DNA of 46,441 bases from Poteriospumella lacustris (Eukaryota; Sar; Chrysophyceae; Chromulinales; Dinobryaceae), in assembly GCA_008000375.1 (NCBI GenBank), contig SMOI01000254.1, forward strand, positions 1 through 46,441. Direction: 5' to 3'. Numbering within the stretch: the first letter of the stretch is position 1; the number at the start of each line of letters is the position of its first letter. The notes beneath the pieces are model-generated. The model was not told where the DNA came from and did not search any database. It saw nothing but the letters and a program-made list of their open reading frames with translations. Of the stretch, positions 1-10,799 are shown in pieces. The position numbers and the translations under genes were made by a program.

Positions 1-877
1 CGGCCGCCGCGGCGCAGTGCAGCCGCGCGTCGAGCATCGGCAGCGCCGCCAGCGCCGCCGGGAGGCTGCCGCGGTGGTGGTGCGCGTCCCGCGGCAGCGG
101 CCCGACGCCGAGCGACAGCGACCCGTCGCGGTACGTCGCCAACGTGAAGCGGCTGAAGTGCGCCGCCGACGCCGCCAGCGACGCCGCCGAGTGCAGCGCC
201 TCGTGTTGGAAGCCGCCGGCCTCCGCTGCGGCTGCGGCGGCCGCCAGCGTCGACACGGCGCTGCGCGCGCTCTGCGACTGCTCCTCCTCGGCGACGTCCG
301 CCCCGTCGGCGTCGTCGGCGTCGTTGGCGTCGTTGGCGCGGGTGACGGTGGCCCCGTCGCCGAGCGACCGCTGCAGCGCGTCGAGGAAGCGGCTCGCCGC
401 GTGCTGCAGCCGGCCGCCGATGCGCAGCGAGGGCAGGAACGCGGTTTTCTTCTGCTCCTGCTCCGCGCTCCACTGCAGGAAGTCGTCCAACACGAGCTAC
501 ACGGCGCGTGAAGACAGCGCAGAGGTCAGAGGCGCCGCACGACGACGAGCGAGACGGTGAGAGGCGGCGTCGCTTACGTTTTGAATGGCGGCCACGAGGC
601 CCGCGCGATCCGCCTCCGTCAGGGTCATCGTGCACCACGGCTCGGGAATGACCAGTTTATACGCCACGGTGAAGGTCCTGCGCAGGCACACGATCACGGT
701 CAGTCAGCAGACGCAGGCGGCCGGTGGTGGCGCGGCGCGCACTTACCCCACGTGGTCGCGGACCTGCTTCCACGTCAGCGGCGGGGCTGGGGCGTAGTTG
801 TACACAAACGAAGCCTGTGCCTTCTTCTCCTGGCATGGAAGGCTGATGAGCACTATTTCGAACGGCAGCGAAGACAT
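1..877 (-). CDS. Unrecognised protein, 5' part (3 exons, runs off left edge)
   Basis: Three exons splice cleanly: 877-747, 677-578 and 496-1, with GTAAGT/GTAAGC donors and CAG/TAG acceptors (introns 69 and 81 nt). The ATG at 877 opens with MSSLPFEIVLISLP, followed by a stretch around TWKQVRDHVG and then AYKLVIPEPW. The third exon encodes LVLDDFLQWSAEQEQKK, an acidic D/A/N-rich linker, and an Ala/His-rich part cut by the window edge. I see no signal peptide and no membrane segment. The start weakly recalls V-ATPase subunit C (an ISLP near the N-terminus, a Trp, then an IP motif), but the rest does not follow that family, so I give no function. The gene structure is convincing; the identity is not. 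Confidence 0.6.
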
Positions 878-1374
878 CGGGCGGCTGAGGCGGGACGCGT
901 CCACACGTGAGCTCAGTGCGTGCGGTGTGCGCGTGTGTGAGCAACGCCTCTTCGCCGACTCTGTGCAGGTCTATGGTGAGGACCGTTGCAAGCAGTTGGC
1001 GATGATAACTGAGGCGCACGGCGTTGCCGAAGTGGTCGAGCTCTCCGCCGAGCGCCGAGCGGCGCTGGCGGCGGCGGCGGCGGCGTCGCCGTCGTCTCGT
1101 CACTCGACAATCAACGGTGCTTTAAGACTTTATCGCTGAATGTACCACCAAAGTTAGCTCTACTAGCCATTGTACGTATTTAGTGTTATTGTACTGTTTA
1201 TAGCTCCATATTCTAGAAGCAAGGTAGTCCTCTCTGATGGAGCAGAGGCTGTGCGCGACGCCGCCGCCGGCGCGGCGATGTGCCGAGCGACGTCTGCGCG
1301 GCGGGAGGAACTCGAACCGATCGCCCCGTCGCTGTTCGTTCGGCTGCCAATCCCAGCCACATCACATCGAGAGG
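878..1374. promoter_or_regulatory. Divergent upstream region
   Basis: About 500 bp between the heads of two divergent genes. It is less GC-rich than either gene, especially 1130-1220, where AT-rich sequence would suit a core promoter for the + strand gene. A run of GCG triplets lies near 1065-1085. No specific binding site can be named. Confidence 0.4.
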
Positions 1375-4300
1375 ATGGTTGGCTTCGGTCCACATCTGGT
1401 GTCTGCGATCAAGCGACAGGGCGTGCGACTGTTGGCGAGCGCTCCGTCTCCTGGCGACGACGCGATCGTTACGCTGGTTCACCTTCCCGAGCGCTCTACA
1501 TATACCCTCGGCGTTTGGATACCCTGGAGGGGCCTGGTCGTTTTCGAACGCAGCATCGACATTTCTTTGGAGGGCGACGCGGTGAGCGGCGATGGCGTCT
1601 CGATCGTGTGGCCGCTGCCCACGAAGGTCGTGATCTCGTCGGCTCTGCTCGTCTGGACGCTGGAGGTGACGTTTACCGCTCTTACAGAGGAAACCAAAGC
1701 TGCGCTGGATGTGTCGCAGGCCGCGAAGAGGCTGGGGAGCCTCAACGCGCGCGACCAGATCCAGTTTCCGCACGAGCTGCTGCGGCTGGAGATACGCGTG
1801 GTGCGCGAGTACACGTCGCCGGGGCGCAACCTGCAGTACGTGGCGGGGCCGGACGACAGCTTCGTCGTGACGGGCGAGTCGCGCTTCCTGTGCATCGACC
1901 ACGACTGGCACGCGACGCTCGAGGTGCAGCTGCCCGTCGACGCGGAGCACGTTCTCGTGCGGCCGTGGGCGCGCGGCGGCGGCGCAGAGGGCGTCGAGGG
2001 CGCCGCCGAGGGCGCGGGCGCGGCGATCGAGACGCGGAGCGTCCGTCTGGCGGGCGCGGCGACCGACGCGCCGCCTCGTGCGCTGGACACCGACGCCGCC
2101 GTCGGCGCACCGTCGCCGCGCGCAGCGCTGGCGAAAGTGCTGTGGGAGGGGCGGCACCGCCGCTTCGTGTGTCTCCACCGCGACGGCAGCCTGCTCGTGG
2201 GCCACGCCGCGCGCGCCGCCGGCGAGGCGCGCGACGAGGTGCACGTGTCGGACAAGCTGCACGTCGTCGTGCCCGTCGCGTACGGCGCCGGGCGCTTCGG
2301 CGGCGCGCAGTGCTACGAGCAGAGCCGCGGCGGCGACGTGTTCTGCGCGGCGCACCTGACGCTGCGCGAGGTGGACGCGGAGCTGGCGCTGACGCCGGGG
2401 CTGCGCGCGAAGGTGGCGAAGGCGAAGGGGTTTCTGTCGTCGGCGCAGGGCGAAGAGATCGCGCGCGTCGTCGACGCGGCGCTGGTCGCGCAGACGCGCG
2501 GCGAGCTGACGCTGCTGGCGCTGACGGAGACGCGCCACTTGGGCCAGCTGCAGCGCGGCGCCGACGACGACAACGACGACGACGCGGGCCGCGGCGGCGC
2601 CGCGCGGCCGCCGGTGAGCTACTCGCTGGCGCTGCTGGCGCTGCGGTCGCAGCGCGAGCCGCAGGAGGACGCCGCGGGCGACGCCGCGCGCCACCACTAC
2701 GCGCTGCGCTGCCTGCAGCTCGCCACGCTGCTGCAGACGGCCGCGGCGGTGCCCGCGCAGCACGTGGCGCTGCGCCTCGTCGACGGCGGCCGCGTCTTCG
2801 TCGCCATCGGCGCGCACGCGACGGTGCGCAGCGTCGCCGATCTGCACTGGCGGCCGCTGGGCGACGCCGCGGGCCTCGCGCCGGCCGTCGCGACCGCCGA
2901 CGACGAGCCGCCGCCGCACTGGGCCGCGGCGCATCTGCTGCGCGGCGCGTGGCTCTTCGCGCAGCAGACGCCGCGCGCGCTGCTCGTGCGCGTCGTGGCG
3001 GCGCCCGCGGCGCTGGCGGCGCTCGACGGCGACGTCGCCTGCGACGCGGCCGACGGGGCGCTGCTCGTGCGCGACGAGGCGGCGCTGCGCGAAGAGGCGG
3101 CGCTGCTCGACGGCGGCCGGCTGCTCGGTCTGCGGCGCAACGCGCGGCACTGGCGCCGCGTGGCGCTGCCTCCGCCGCTGCGCGCGGCGCTGACGGCGAC
3201 GGCGACGGCGACGGCGCTGCACGACGCGCGCGGCGCCTGGACGCACCAGCAGGCGCTGCTGCGGCTGCGGCCGGAGAGCGGCGGCGCCGCTCGCGCGGCC
3301 GCCGCGTCGCTGCCGAAGTACTTCGCACTGGCGGCGCCGGCGGCGCCGACGGCGGCGGCGGAGGGCGCCGAGCCGCTGCTGTGGCTCTTCGCCGCGGGCA
3401 CCGCGCGCTGGCGCGGCCTGTCGCTGGCGCTCGGCCGCGGCGGCGCGCAGCCGCGCGTCCTGCGGCAGCTGCCGTCGCTGCGCGACCTGCTGCGCTGCCT
3501 CGACGCGCACCCGTCGCACGGCGCCGGCGCCGCGCGGCGGCGCAGCCCACGCGCCGACGCCGCCGTCGACGCGCTGCGGCAGCCGACGCTGTGCCGCCTC
3601 TCGTCGGGCTCCTTCGACGGCGACGCGCCCGCCGCGGCCCCTGCGGCCCCGCGACGCCGACGCCGACGGCGACGGCGTCGCAGGCGGAGCGCTGGCAGCT
3701 GCGCTGGCAGGCGCTGTGCCTCGAGTCGGTCGCGCTCAGCGCCGCGCTGCGCGCCGACGCGGCGCTGCTGCGCGCGGACTCGCGCGTCGCGGTGCTGGCG
3801 CTCGCGTGGTTCGGCACGCACAGCCTCGTGCTGCTGACGCAGCGGCGCGCGCAGCGCTTCGTCGAGCTGCTGAGCCGCGAGGCGGTGGCGGCGGCGCGCG
3901 TGCCGCTGGCGGCGCAGGCGGAGGGGCTGCTGGCGCCCGCGACGCACCGACTGCTGCCGCTGCCGCCGGGCTTCTCGCCGCACACGCTGCACGTGCTGGC
4001 GCTGCCGACGCTGCACGCGGCCGCGGCCGCGGCGGCCGACGCGTCGCCGTGGCGCAGCCAGCAGCACTGCGCCGTCGCCGTGCGCAGCGACGCCGACGCG
4101 CTGCTGTTTCAGGTGGCCGCCGCGCTGCAGCCGGGCGCCGCGCCCGCCGCGCGCGTCGTCGACTTCGCCGTCGTCGACCTCGGCGCCGTGGCCCTCGCGC
4201 GCTGCGTGTCGCCCGGCGCCGCCGTGCGCCAGACGGCGCTGTACCTGCCCAGCGCGCCGCTCTCCGGTACGTGTCGCGCCGTGTCTCGCCCCGTGTCGCC

Positions 4301-4895
4301 CCGTGTCTCACCCCGCCGCTGTCGCTGTGTCGCGTAGACGCTCACGAGGCGCTGTGGCGCCGCCTGCGCGCCGCGCTGCCGCCCGCGCTCGGCGGCGACG
4401 CGCGCGGCCACGCGCTGTGGCCGGTGCAGCTGCTCGTGCTCGACGCGCGCGCGACGCTGCGGCGCGTCGACCCGTTCGCCGCCGGCGACGCGGGCCCCGC
4501 GGCCGCCGAAGTCGTCGCCGACGACGTCGCGTCCTTCGCGACGCTGCACGACGCCGGCGACGCCGCGACGACTGCGCGTTGCTCGAGGCGACGCTGAGCG
4601 CCGACGGCGGCGACGCGACGCACTGGCTCAGCGGCGTCCTCCTGCGCCACGCGACGCGCGGCGACGCGGCGCAGCTGCGGCGGCGACACGCGCGCGCGGC
4701 GCTGCGCAGCGTCGGCCTCTTCCCGCGCTTCGCCCGCGACGCGGCGCCGCCCGACGCGGTCGACGAGGCGCTCGAGGCGCCGCTGTCGCTGTGGCAGCCG
4801 CTGCGCGTGCGCCGGGCGCCGCGGCGCGAGCGCGCGGGCAGCGCGTCGCTGCTCGACAGCCTCCGCCGCGCGGTGCTCGACGGCGACGCGGCGGA

Positions 4896-4926
<31 letters not shown>

Positions 4927-7336
4927 GACGACGGCCGCGGCGGCGCCGACGCGCTGCACTGTCGACTGCGGCTGCCGCTCGCGACGCCGCGCGGCGCGGC
5001 GCTGTGCAGCCTGCGCGGCGCCGCGGCGGACGCGCGCGTCGTCGCGGCGCAGTCGCTGGACGCGGCGGCGCCGCCCGCGACGACGACGCTGCCGCTGCCG
5101 ACGCTGGCGCTCGCGTCGCTGCTCGAGCTGCTGTGCCTCGCGGCGCCGGAGCGCGCGGCGCGCCGCGTCGTGACGCCGGCCACCGCCGCCGACGCCGCGC
5201 GGCTCGACGAGGCGCTCGCGCTGCGGCTGCTGCGGCTGGCGGCGCGGCGGCTGCTGGCGCTGGCGCCGGCGCAGCTCGCGCGCGTCGGCGCCGCGGGCGA
5301 CCCGTCGGCGGCGGAGGCCGCGTGGCTCAGCGCGCCGACGGCGCTGCTGCCCGGCGCGACGCTGCTCGAGCAGCGCCTCTTCGCCGAGGCGGCGCGCGCC
5401 TCGTTCCACCGCGACCGCGGCCGCTTCGAGTCGCTGTGGCGCGCGGTCGCGGCGCAGTCGCCGGCGATCGCCGAGCACGCGCTGAGCCGCCTGCTGCGGC
5501 GCTGCGAGCCGGCGCTGGCGCGGCGCGTCTTCCCGCTCGGCGCCACGACGCTGCTGCGCCTCTTCGAGCGCAGCGTGCGCGCGCAGCGCCTGACGCACGC
5601 CGCGCGGCTGCTCGCGAGCGTCGCCGAGGCGCTGGGCGGCGGCGACACGCTGCCGTCGGCCGCGGCGGCGCTGCTCGTGTCCGCGACGCTGCTGGCGGCG
5701 TCGCTGCGCGCGCTGCAGCTCGAGACGGCGCGCGACTGTCTGCGCTTCATGGCGCGGCTCGAGGCGGTGCTCGACCTGCACCGGCTGCACCGCCTCTCGC
5801 GCGGCGGCGGCGGCGGCGCGGCGGCGCGATGACGACGCGGCCGGCGACCTGTTGCGCCGCGTGCGGCAGCTGCTGCGCCGCGCCCGCCGCGCCACCGCGA
5901 CGCGCCCGTCGCTCCGCCGCCGCCACCGCCGCCGCCGTCGGCGCCACCGCTCGGCGCCAGCGACGGCGACTGGACGCGCTGGCTGCCGAGCGGCTGGTTC
6001 GCCGCCGCGGCGCCCGCTGCGGCGGCGGCGGCGGCGCCCGCGACGACGGCCGCCGAGGCGGTGGCCGGCGCCGTGTCGCAGGCCGCCGCGGCGCTCAGCG
6101 CGCTGCAGGACGCGCTCGAGCCGCCCGGCGCCGACCGCCCGCGGCGCCGACGACGCGGCCTGCGCCTGTTGCACCTGCGCGACGCCGCCGCCGACGCCAC
6201 GACGACGACGCCGACGCCGACGAGGCGCTGCACGGCGCCGAGTGGCGCCGCCTCGACGGCGGCCTGCGCTCGCTGCGGTCGGCGGCGGCCACCGGCGCCG
6301 CAGCGAGCGCCGCCGCCGACGGCGACGAGGCGCTGCCGGCGCTGACCGCGGCGCTGCGACGAGACGCGCCGCGCGGCGTCGACGACGCGTGGCCCGCGCT
6401 CGGCGCCGTCGCCGTGGCGCTGCAGCTGCGGCGCTGGCTGCCGAGCGACGCGCCGCGCGCCGATGCGCCGCGAAGCGTCGGCGCGGCGCTGCTGACGCTG
6501 CTGGCGCTGCTCGACGCCGCCGCGACGGCGGCGCAGCTGCGGCGCTTCGCCGACGCGGCGCTGACGCCGACGCTGCTGCTCGACGCCGCGGCGCTCGCCG
6601 ACGACGCCGCAGCGCGCGACGCGCTCTGCCGCCGCGTGACGACGACGCTGCTGCTGCCGCTGCGCCTCGCGAAGCCGCTGCGCCAGCTGCAGCAGCTGCT
6701 CTGTCGCGGCGGCGACGCGTCGCGCCAGCGCGACGAGCTGCTGCGCTCGCGCGTGTCGCAGGCGGCGCTGCGGCGGCTGGCGACGGCGGAGCTGTCGGCG
6801 GCGGCGTCGTCTGCATCGGCGGCGGCGGCGGGCGGCAAAACGTATTTCGAGCTGCCCGACCGCGACGCCGCCGCCGCCGACGACGCCGCCGCCGACGCGA
6901 CGCGATCGGTGGCGGAACTGTGGCGCGCGCTGGTGGCGGCGCTGCTGCTGCGCGGCGACGCGGCGGCGGCGCTGTACCTCGCGAGCCTCGCGACGCACCG
7001 CGACGCCGCCGACGACGCCACCGACGACGGCGACGGCGACGCGCGCTGGGCGACGCGGCGCGTGGCGCAGCTCCGCGGCGCTCTCCTCGCGCTGCCCGCG
7101 ACGCCGACGACGACGGCGCCGCGACGGAAGCCGCAGCCGCGAGCGACGTGGCCGCCGCGCTGCGCCGACACGCGGCGCGACACGACGCCGCGGCGCCGGT
7201 CGACGAGGCGCCGAGCCGCGCGCCGGCGACGTCGCCTGCCGCCGACCGCGCAGCCGCCGCGCGGCGCGAAGCGCTCGTCGCGACGTCGCTGCGCGAGACG
7301 CTGCTGCGCTTCGCCTTCGACCCCGCGACACTGTAA
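1375..7336 (+). CDS. Large RIC1-like protein (tentative; frame broken in assembly)
   Basis: A protein of roughly 1,950 residues, starting at MVGFGPHLVSAIKRQG (ATG 1375) and ending ETLLRFAFDPATL at a TAA. One intron, 4267-4337, restores the frame. The N-terminal third looks like beta-propeller strands (for example YVAGPDDSFVVTGES and RFVCLHRDGSLLVGH). The part near 5380-5800 is helical, and LLRLFERSVRAQRLTHAARL followed by ARDCLRFMARLEAV resembles the RIC1 domain of RAB6A-GEF complex partner 1, where an AQ-L-AA helix precedes an RxxIRF helix. RIC1 acts at the Golgi in Rab6 activation. The frame changes near 3640, 4560, 5825, 5910, 6200 and 7115, with coherent protein on both sides each time. 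It could be another propeller-plus-helical-repeat trafficking protein. Confidence 0.45.
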
Positions 7337-7447
7337 CGACACACGACACAACGCGACACGACACGACACACACACCGCTCACGACACAGGCGGCGACACA
7401 GAGACACGGACGTTGATATTTACAGACGGCGACGACGGCGGCGGCGC

Positions 7448-8682
7448 TCAGGAGGCGTGGCCCGTGCAGATCCACTGCGGGTCCTGCGCCGCGCCGATGA
7501 CGAGGACGCGCGTGTCCTCGTCGGGCGACACGGCGGCGCTGCGGCACTGGCAGCAGTACGCGACGGTGCCCGGCGCCGCGTCGAGGCGGGTGGCGAGCTT
7601 GTCGCGGTTGGGCATGTTGTTGCGCAGGAAGAGGTAGTCGGCGGCGGCCTGCCAGCGGCGGTCGGCGAAGCTGAGCACTTTGAAGTTGCACTGCGAGCAC
7701 AGCAGCGCGTCGCAGACGCAGGGCGAGAAGGCCGACGCGCGCAGCCCGCGGCTGCAGCGCGCCGCGCCCAGCACCACCTGGCTGCAGCGCGCCTTCGCGC
7801 TGGCGCCCGCCGACGCGGCCTTCGGCGCCGGGAAACTTGTGTTCGACAGCGACGCCAACGAGAAGCCGCCGCCGCCGCCACCGCCGCCGCCCGGCGCCGT
7901 CGCGCGGCTCCGCGTCGCGGCGAAGTCGTCCTCGTCCCACGAGTTGTCCAGGTCGGCGCCCGACGACTTCCGCGCCGCCTTCGGGGTGCCGCCGCTGGCG
8001 GCGCTGGCGGCGCTGGTGGCGCTGGCGGCGCTGCTGCTGAGCTCCGCGGGCGTCGCCGCGGCGGCGAGCGTCGTGGCCAGGCCGAACTGCTGGTACCGGC
8101 TCTGGCTCGAGCGTGCGGCCTCCGGCGAGAAGCTCGGCGCCAGCGCCGAGGTGCTTCCCTTCCCCGTCGGCGATGGCGACGACCAGAGCGCCGAGGACGA
8201 GGCGTTGTGGGAGGAGCTGCTTAGGCCGCCGGCGGTCGCGGCGCTGTTCGCGGCGCCGAGCGCAGCGCCGGCGGATGCGCTGGCGCCGGGCTTCTGACTG
8301 GGCGACGTCAGCGCGAGCGAGTCCAGCCAGTCGTCCAGGTTTTGCTCGGCCTCCGTCGCCGCGCGGGAGCTCGGCGCGGCCGCGGCGCCGCTGGACTTGT
8401 AGGTGGGGCTGGTCTTCTGCGAGGACGTGCCGTCCGCGCGCACGAAGCGGGACTTGGGGTTCTTTCGGACGGACGGAGGGCGTCAGCACGGAGAAAACCG
8501 ACGGCATCGCCACGCCGACTTACCTGGCCGGGGTTGGGGAGCTGCGGCGGGTGCGGCAGGTGCGGCAGGTGCGGCTGATGGCGCGAGGAAGACGACGGCG
8601 CGGCGAACTGCGGCTTTTGCGGGGTCGGCGCGGTGGCCTCGTGTAGATCGTCCAGCAAGTCATCGATGTTGATGTCCCCCAT
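7448..8682 (-). CDS. CFAP418: Cilia- and flagella-associated protein 418 (C8orf37 homologue)
   Basis: Two exons, 8682-8524 and 8461-7448, with a 62-nt intron (GTAAGT donor) give 390 residues. The N-terminus MGDINIDDLLDDLHEAT matches the acidic start of the family. The C-terminal ~110 residues carry the conserved domain: CDALLCSQCNFKVLSF, then DYLFLRNNMPN, a GTVAYCCQC motif and QWICTGH just before the stop. Human CFAP418 has CDHLRCIACDF, DYLFFRNNMPE, AYACQC and RWVCGKH in the same order. The middle (~200 residues) is Ser/Ala-rich with a run of nine glycines and is probably disordered, making the protein nearly twice the human length (207). In animals it is a ciliary-base protein needed for photoreceptor outer segments, so it implies a flagellum here. 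It converges on the preceding gene with a 111-bp gap. Confidence 0.93.
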
Positions 8683-9130
8683 CGTGAATACGCGGAACGT
8701 GAAGTGTTGTGGGCGGACAGGTACAACGGGGCAGACGGAGAGCGGCGGGCATGCAACGGGCGGCGGGAGGAAGCGAAAAGGTCACGACGCCTCGATCGGC
8801 TCACGGGGAGTGGATGCTCTGTCCGATAAGGGCACTGGTGCGTGGGTTCTCGTCGATCTTCAAACGACGATTCAAGTGGACGAGACAGGAGCGGCGCATC
8901 GCCGCCGCCGCCGTCGCCGCGGCGGCCGCCTCTGTCGACGTTCAAAAAAGTGAAACCGCCCAACGTCTCTTTGCGCCTGATTTGCCTGCTATTTTGGACC
9001 AACATGCAAGTCGATACCGCTTAATTCAGCGGCATCGGTCTAAATATGATCGCAGATTCCCAGACTCCCAGGCGTCAGTCCAACCCGCGCCGCTTACGCC
9101 TCACCGAGGCTGTCGACGCGTTCCGCCTCA

Positions 9131-9190
9131 CGCCTCACGATGCCTCACGACGCCTCACGACGCCTCACGACGCCTCACGACGCCTCACGC
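9131..9190. repeat. Tandem repeat, 10-bp unit cgcctcacga, 6 copies
   Basis: Six head-to-tail copies of cgcctcacga, one starting tg and the last ending gc. A looser extension (cgcctcacg) occurs just before and after. Confidence 0.95.
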
Positions 9191-9274
9191 CTTGCGCCTC
9201 ACGTGGTACAGTAGCTGCACAGCAGGCAACCCCCCGTCGGTGGAGGCGATCAGTTCCTCGGCCCCAAGAGCACC

Positions 9275-9316
9275 GCCACGCTGCACTCGCCACGCTGCAC
9301 TCGCCACGCTGCACTC
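9275..9316. repeat. Tandem repeat, 14-bp unit gccacgctgcactc, 3 copies
   Basis: Three perfect head-to-tail copies of gccacgctgcactc, about 85 bp downstream of the 10-bp repeat array. Confidence 0.95.
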
Positions 9317-9559
9317 TGCGTCTCACACCGCACGAAAAGAGCCGCAGTTTAGTCGATAGAATTACCGGTCCGATGGTTACACAGTTGCACACAGCCGTTG
9401 ACAGTGCAGTTGACGTAGTACACAGCCGTTCAGGCCGCGGTAACGGGGGGCGAAGAGCGCTGCAGTTTGTGACTCCCCGCCACGGACTCTCGTGTTCGCC
9501 ACCAAAGCCGACGCAGACGGACCTGTGTTTGCGCGCGAGTGGTGCCCTTGGGACAGCAG

Positions 9560-10273
9560 TCAGACCTGCTGGTCCTCCGATGGGCGGTTCTCGCGCGAAT
9601 ACTTCTTTTTGTAGTACGCGCGCAGCGCGCTGTACTTCTCGCTGGTCATCTGCGCGCGCTCAGACGAACTTTCTTCCCACTTGCGGTCCTCCTCGGTGAG
9701 CAGGGCGGAGAATTCGTTGTCAATGCGTCGCGCCGTGTCGCTAAAACCGGCGTTGAACCACACGCGCATCGCCTCCAGCACCAGCGACGCGAAGAAGCCG
9801 ATGGCGATGACCACGTACCACGACCGAATCACGCTGATGTCGCCGTCGGTGAGCTTCAGACTGTCGCGGTGGTCGGAGAGGTACGACAAAACGAGGCGCT
9901 GCAGCTTGAACGCCGCGACGCCCGCCGCCAGATCCAACAAGGCGACCAGAACGGCGAGATAGTCGGCGAACGAGGCCAGACAGCGGCAGGACGATGAGGC
10001 CATCGAGGCAAAGCTGAACGAAGAGATGGCTAAAAGCAACGCGCTGATGATGGCGGTGGTCCAGAGGAGCCACGCGGTCTGCGGGCTCGACCACGAGCTG
10101 TCCAATTTGCTCCACAAATACAGCGAAAACGATAGGAGGACGCAGGCAATGCCGAAATCGATGACATTTACCGCAAACAAATACGATTTACGGAACTGGA
10201 AGCAGCATTTCTCTGAACAAGTGACCTTGGCGGAGGACGCGGCCATTGTGCAGGTCCAGCTGAAGCGATCCAA
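9560..10273 (-). CDS. Four-span membrane protein, unknown function
   Basis: A single exon of 237 residues; an internal ATG (MAASSAKVTCSEKCC) nine codons in could be the true start. Four hydrophobic segments lie at about residues 30-52, 66-88, 98-118 and 148-170 (for example VIDFGIACVLLSFSLYLW and WYVVIAIGFFASLVLEAM). The last ~65 residues are charged and hydrophilic, ending in a Lys/Tyr-rich stretch and SEDQQV, so the tail is probably cytosolic. The layout resembles tetraspan proteins, but there is no CCG motif or large cysteine-rich loop between spans 3 and 4, so a true tetraspanin is unlikely. No function can be assigned. Confidence 0.75.
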   Translation of the reverse strand: MDRFSWTCTMAASSAKVTCSEKCCFQFRKSYLFAVNVIDFGIACVLLSFSLYLWSKLDSSWSSPQTAWLLWTTAIISALLLAISSFSFASMASSSCRCLASFADYLAVLVALLDLAAGVAAFKLQRLVLSYLSDHRDSLKLTDGDISVIRSWYVVIAIGFFASLVLEAMRVWFNAGFSDTARRIDNEFSALLTEEDRKWEESSSERAQMTSEKYSALRAYYKKKYSRENRPSEDQQV

Positions 10274-10799
10274 CGACCAGAGCAGCGCGTTGTCTCTCTG
10301 GCACCAATGATGAGGTTCTTGAAGCCCCTGTCGACTCAGCGGCGATCGAGATCTTCAGTTTCTGTCTTCGCAACGACCCGAGCGGAGCGGGTCACTCGTC
10401 ACTCGTCGGCGGCCGCGTCGCCGTCGTCGTCGTGCACGTTACTGTCACGGTGACTATCGCGGCCAAAGCCAGATTGTGGTCAGATTGTGGCCAGATTGTG
10501 ACTATACATTGGCTATAGACTGTGGCTAGACTGTGACTGGACTGTGACCTGGGTAACCTGGTCGAAGCTGCCGTCCTATTTGCGAGAGCGGGGCACCGAT
10601 TCGAGCTGCGGCGGCCGTCGCGTGCAGCTCGTGGCCAACCAGCACCGCACAGACCCGAAACATCGAGACCGCACTCTCTGACCGAACTCTCTGACCGCAC
10701 CACTGCGAGACTTCCGCCTGAATCCACACGCCGCGATTTAGGCCTTTAGGAGCGCTGTTCTCCTGCCCATCGCACGGCCTCTCGTTGTCGTTGTCAGCC
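10274..10799. promoter_or_regulatory. Divergent upstream region with degenerate tandem repeat
   Basis: Separates the membrane protein gene (-) from the zinc-binding protein gene (+). Between about 10468 and 10550 there are degenerate copies of a 10-11 bp unit close to cagattgtgg / agactgtgac. It may serve as promoter for both genes; no named motif is evident. Confidence 0.4.
10468..10550. repeat. Degenerate tandem repeat (cagattgtgg-like)
   Basis: Successive units include cagattgtggt, cagattgtggc, cagattgtgac, tagactgtggc, tagactgtgac and tggactgtgac. They drift along the array, as in an old minisatellite. Confidence 0.75.

Larger units (their letters stand above)
8683..9559. other. Intergenic region with two tandem repeats
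   Basis: Lies upstream of CFAP418 and downstream of the four-span membrane protein gene. It contains the 10-bp and 14-bp repeats listed separately. Short open frames on both strands are low-complexity and have no recognisable domain. I see no gene. Confidence 0.4.

Noticed and set aside
1-877. V-ATPase subunit C identity for the left-edge gene
   Set aside because: Only the ISLP start and an IP motif fit; the third exon does not resemble the family, so the symbol was withheld.
4308-8513. A 1,401-codon open frame on the - strand, and other long antisense frames in 1.2-8.5 kb and 40-46 kb
   Set aside because: They are Arg/Ala-rich shadows caused by the lack of stop codons in very GC-rich DNA. 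The + strand has coherent domains and splice sites there.
9560-10273. Tetraspanin
   Set aside because: Four spans are present, but there is no CCG motif and no large cysteine-rich extracellular loop.
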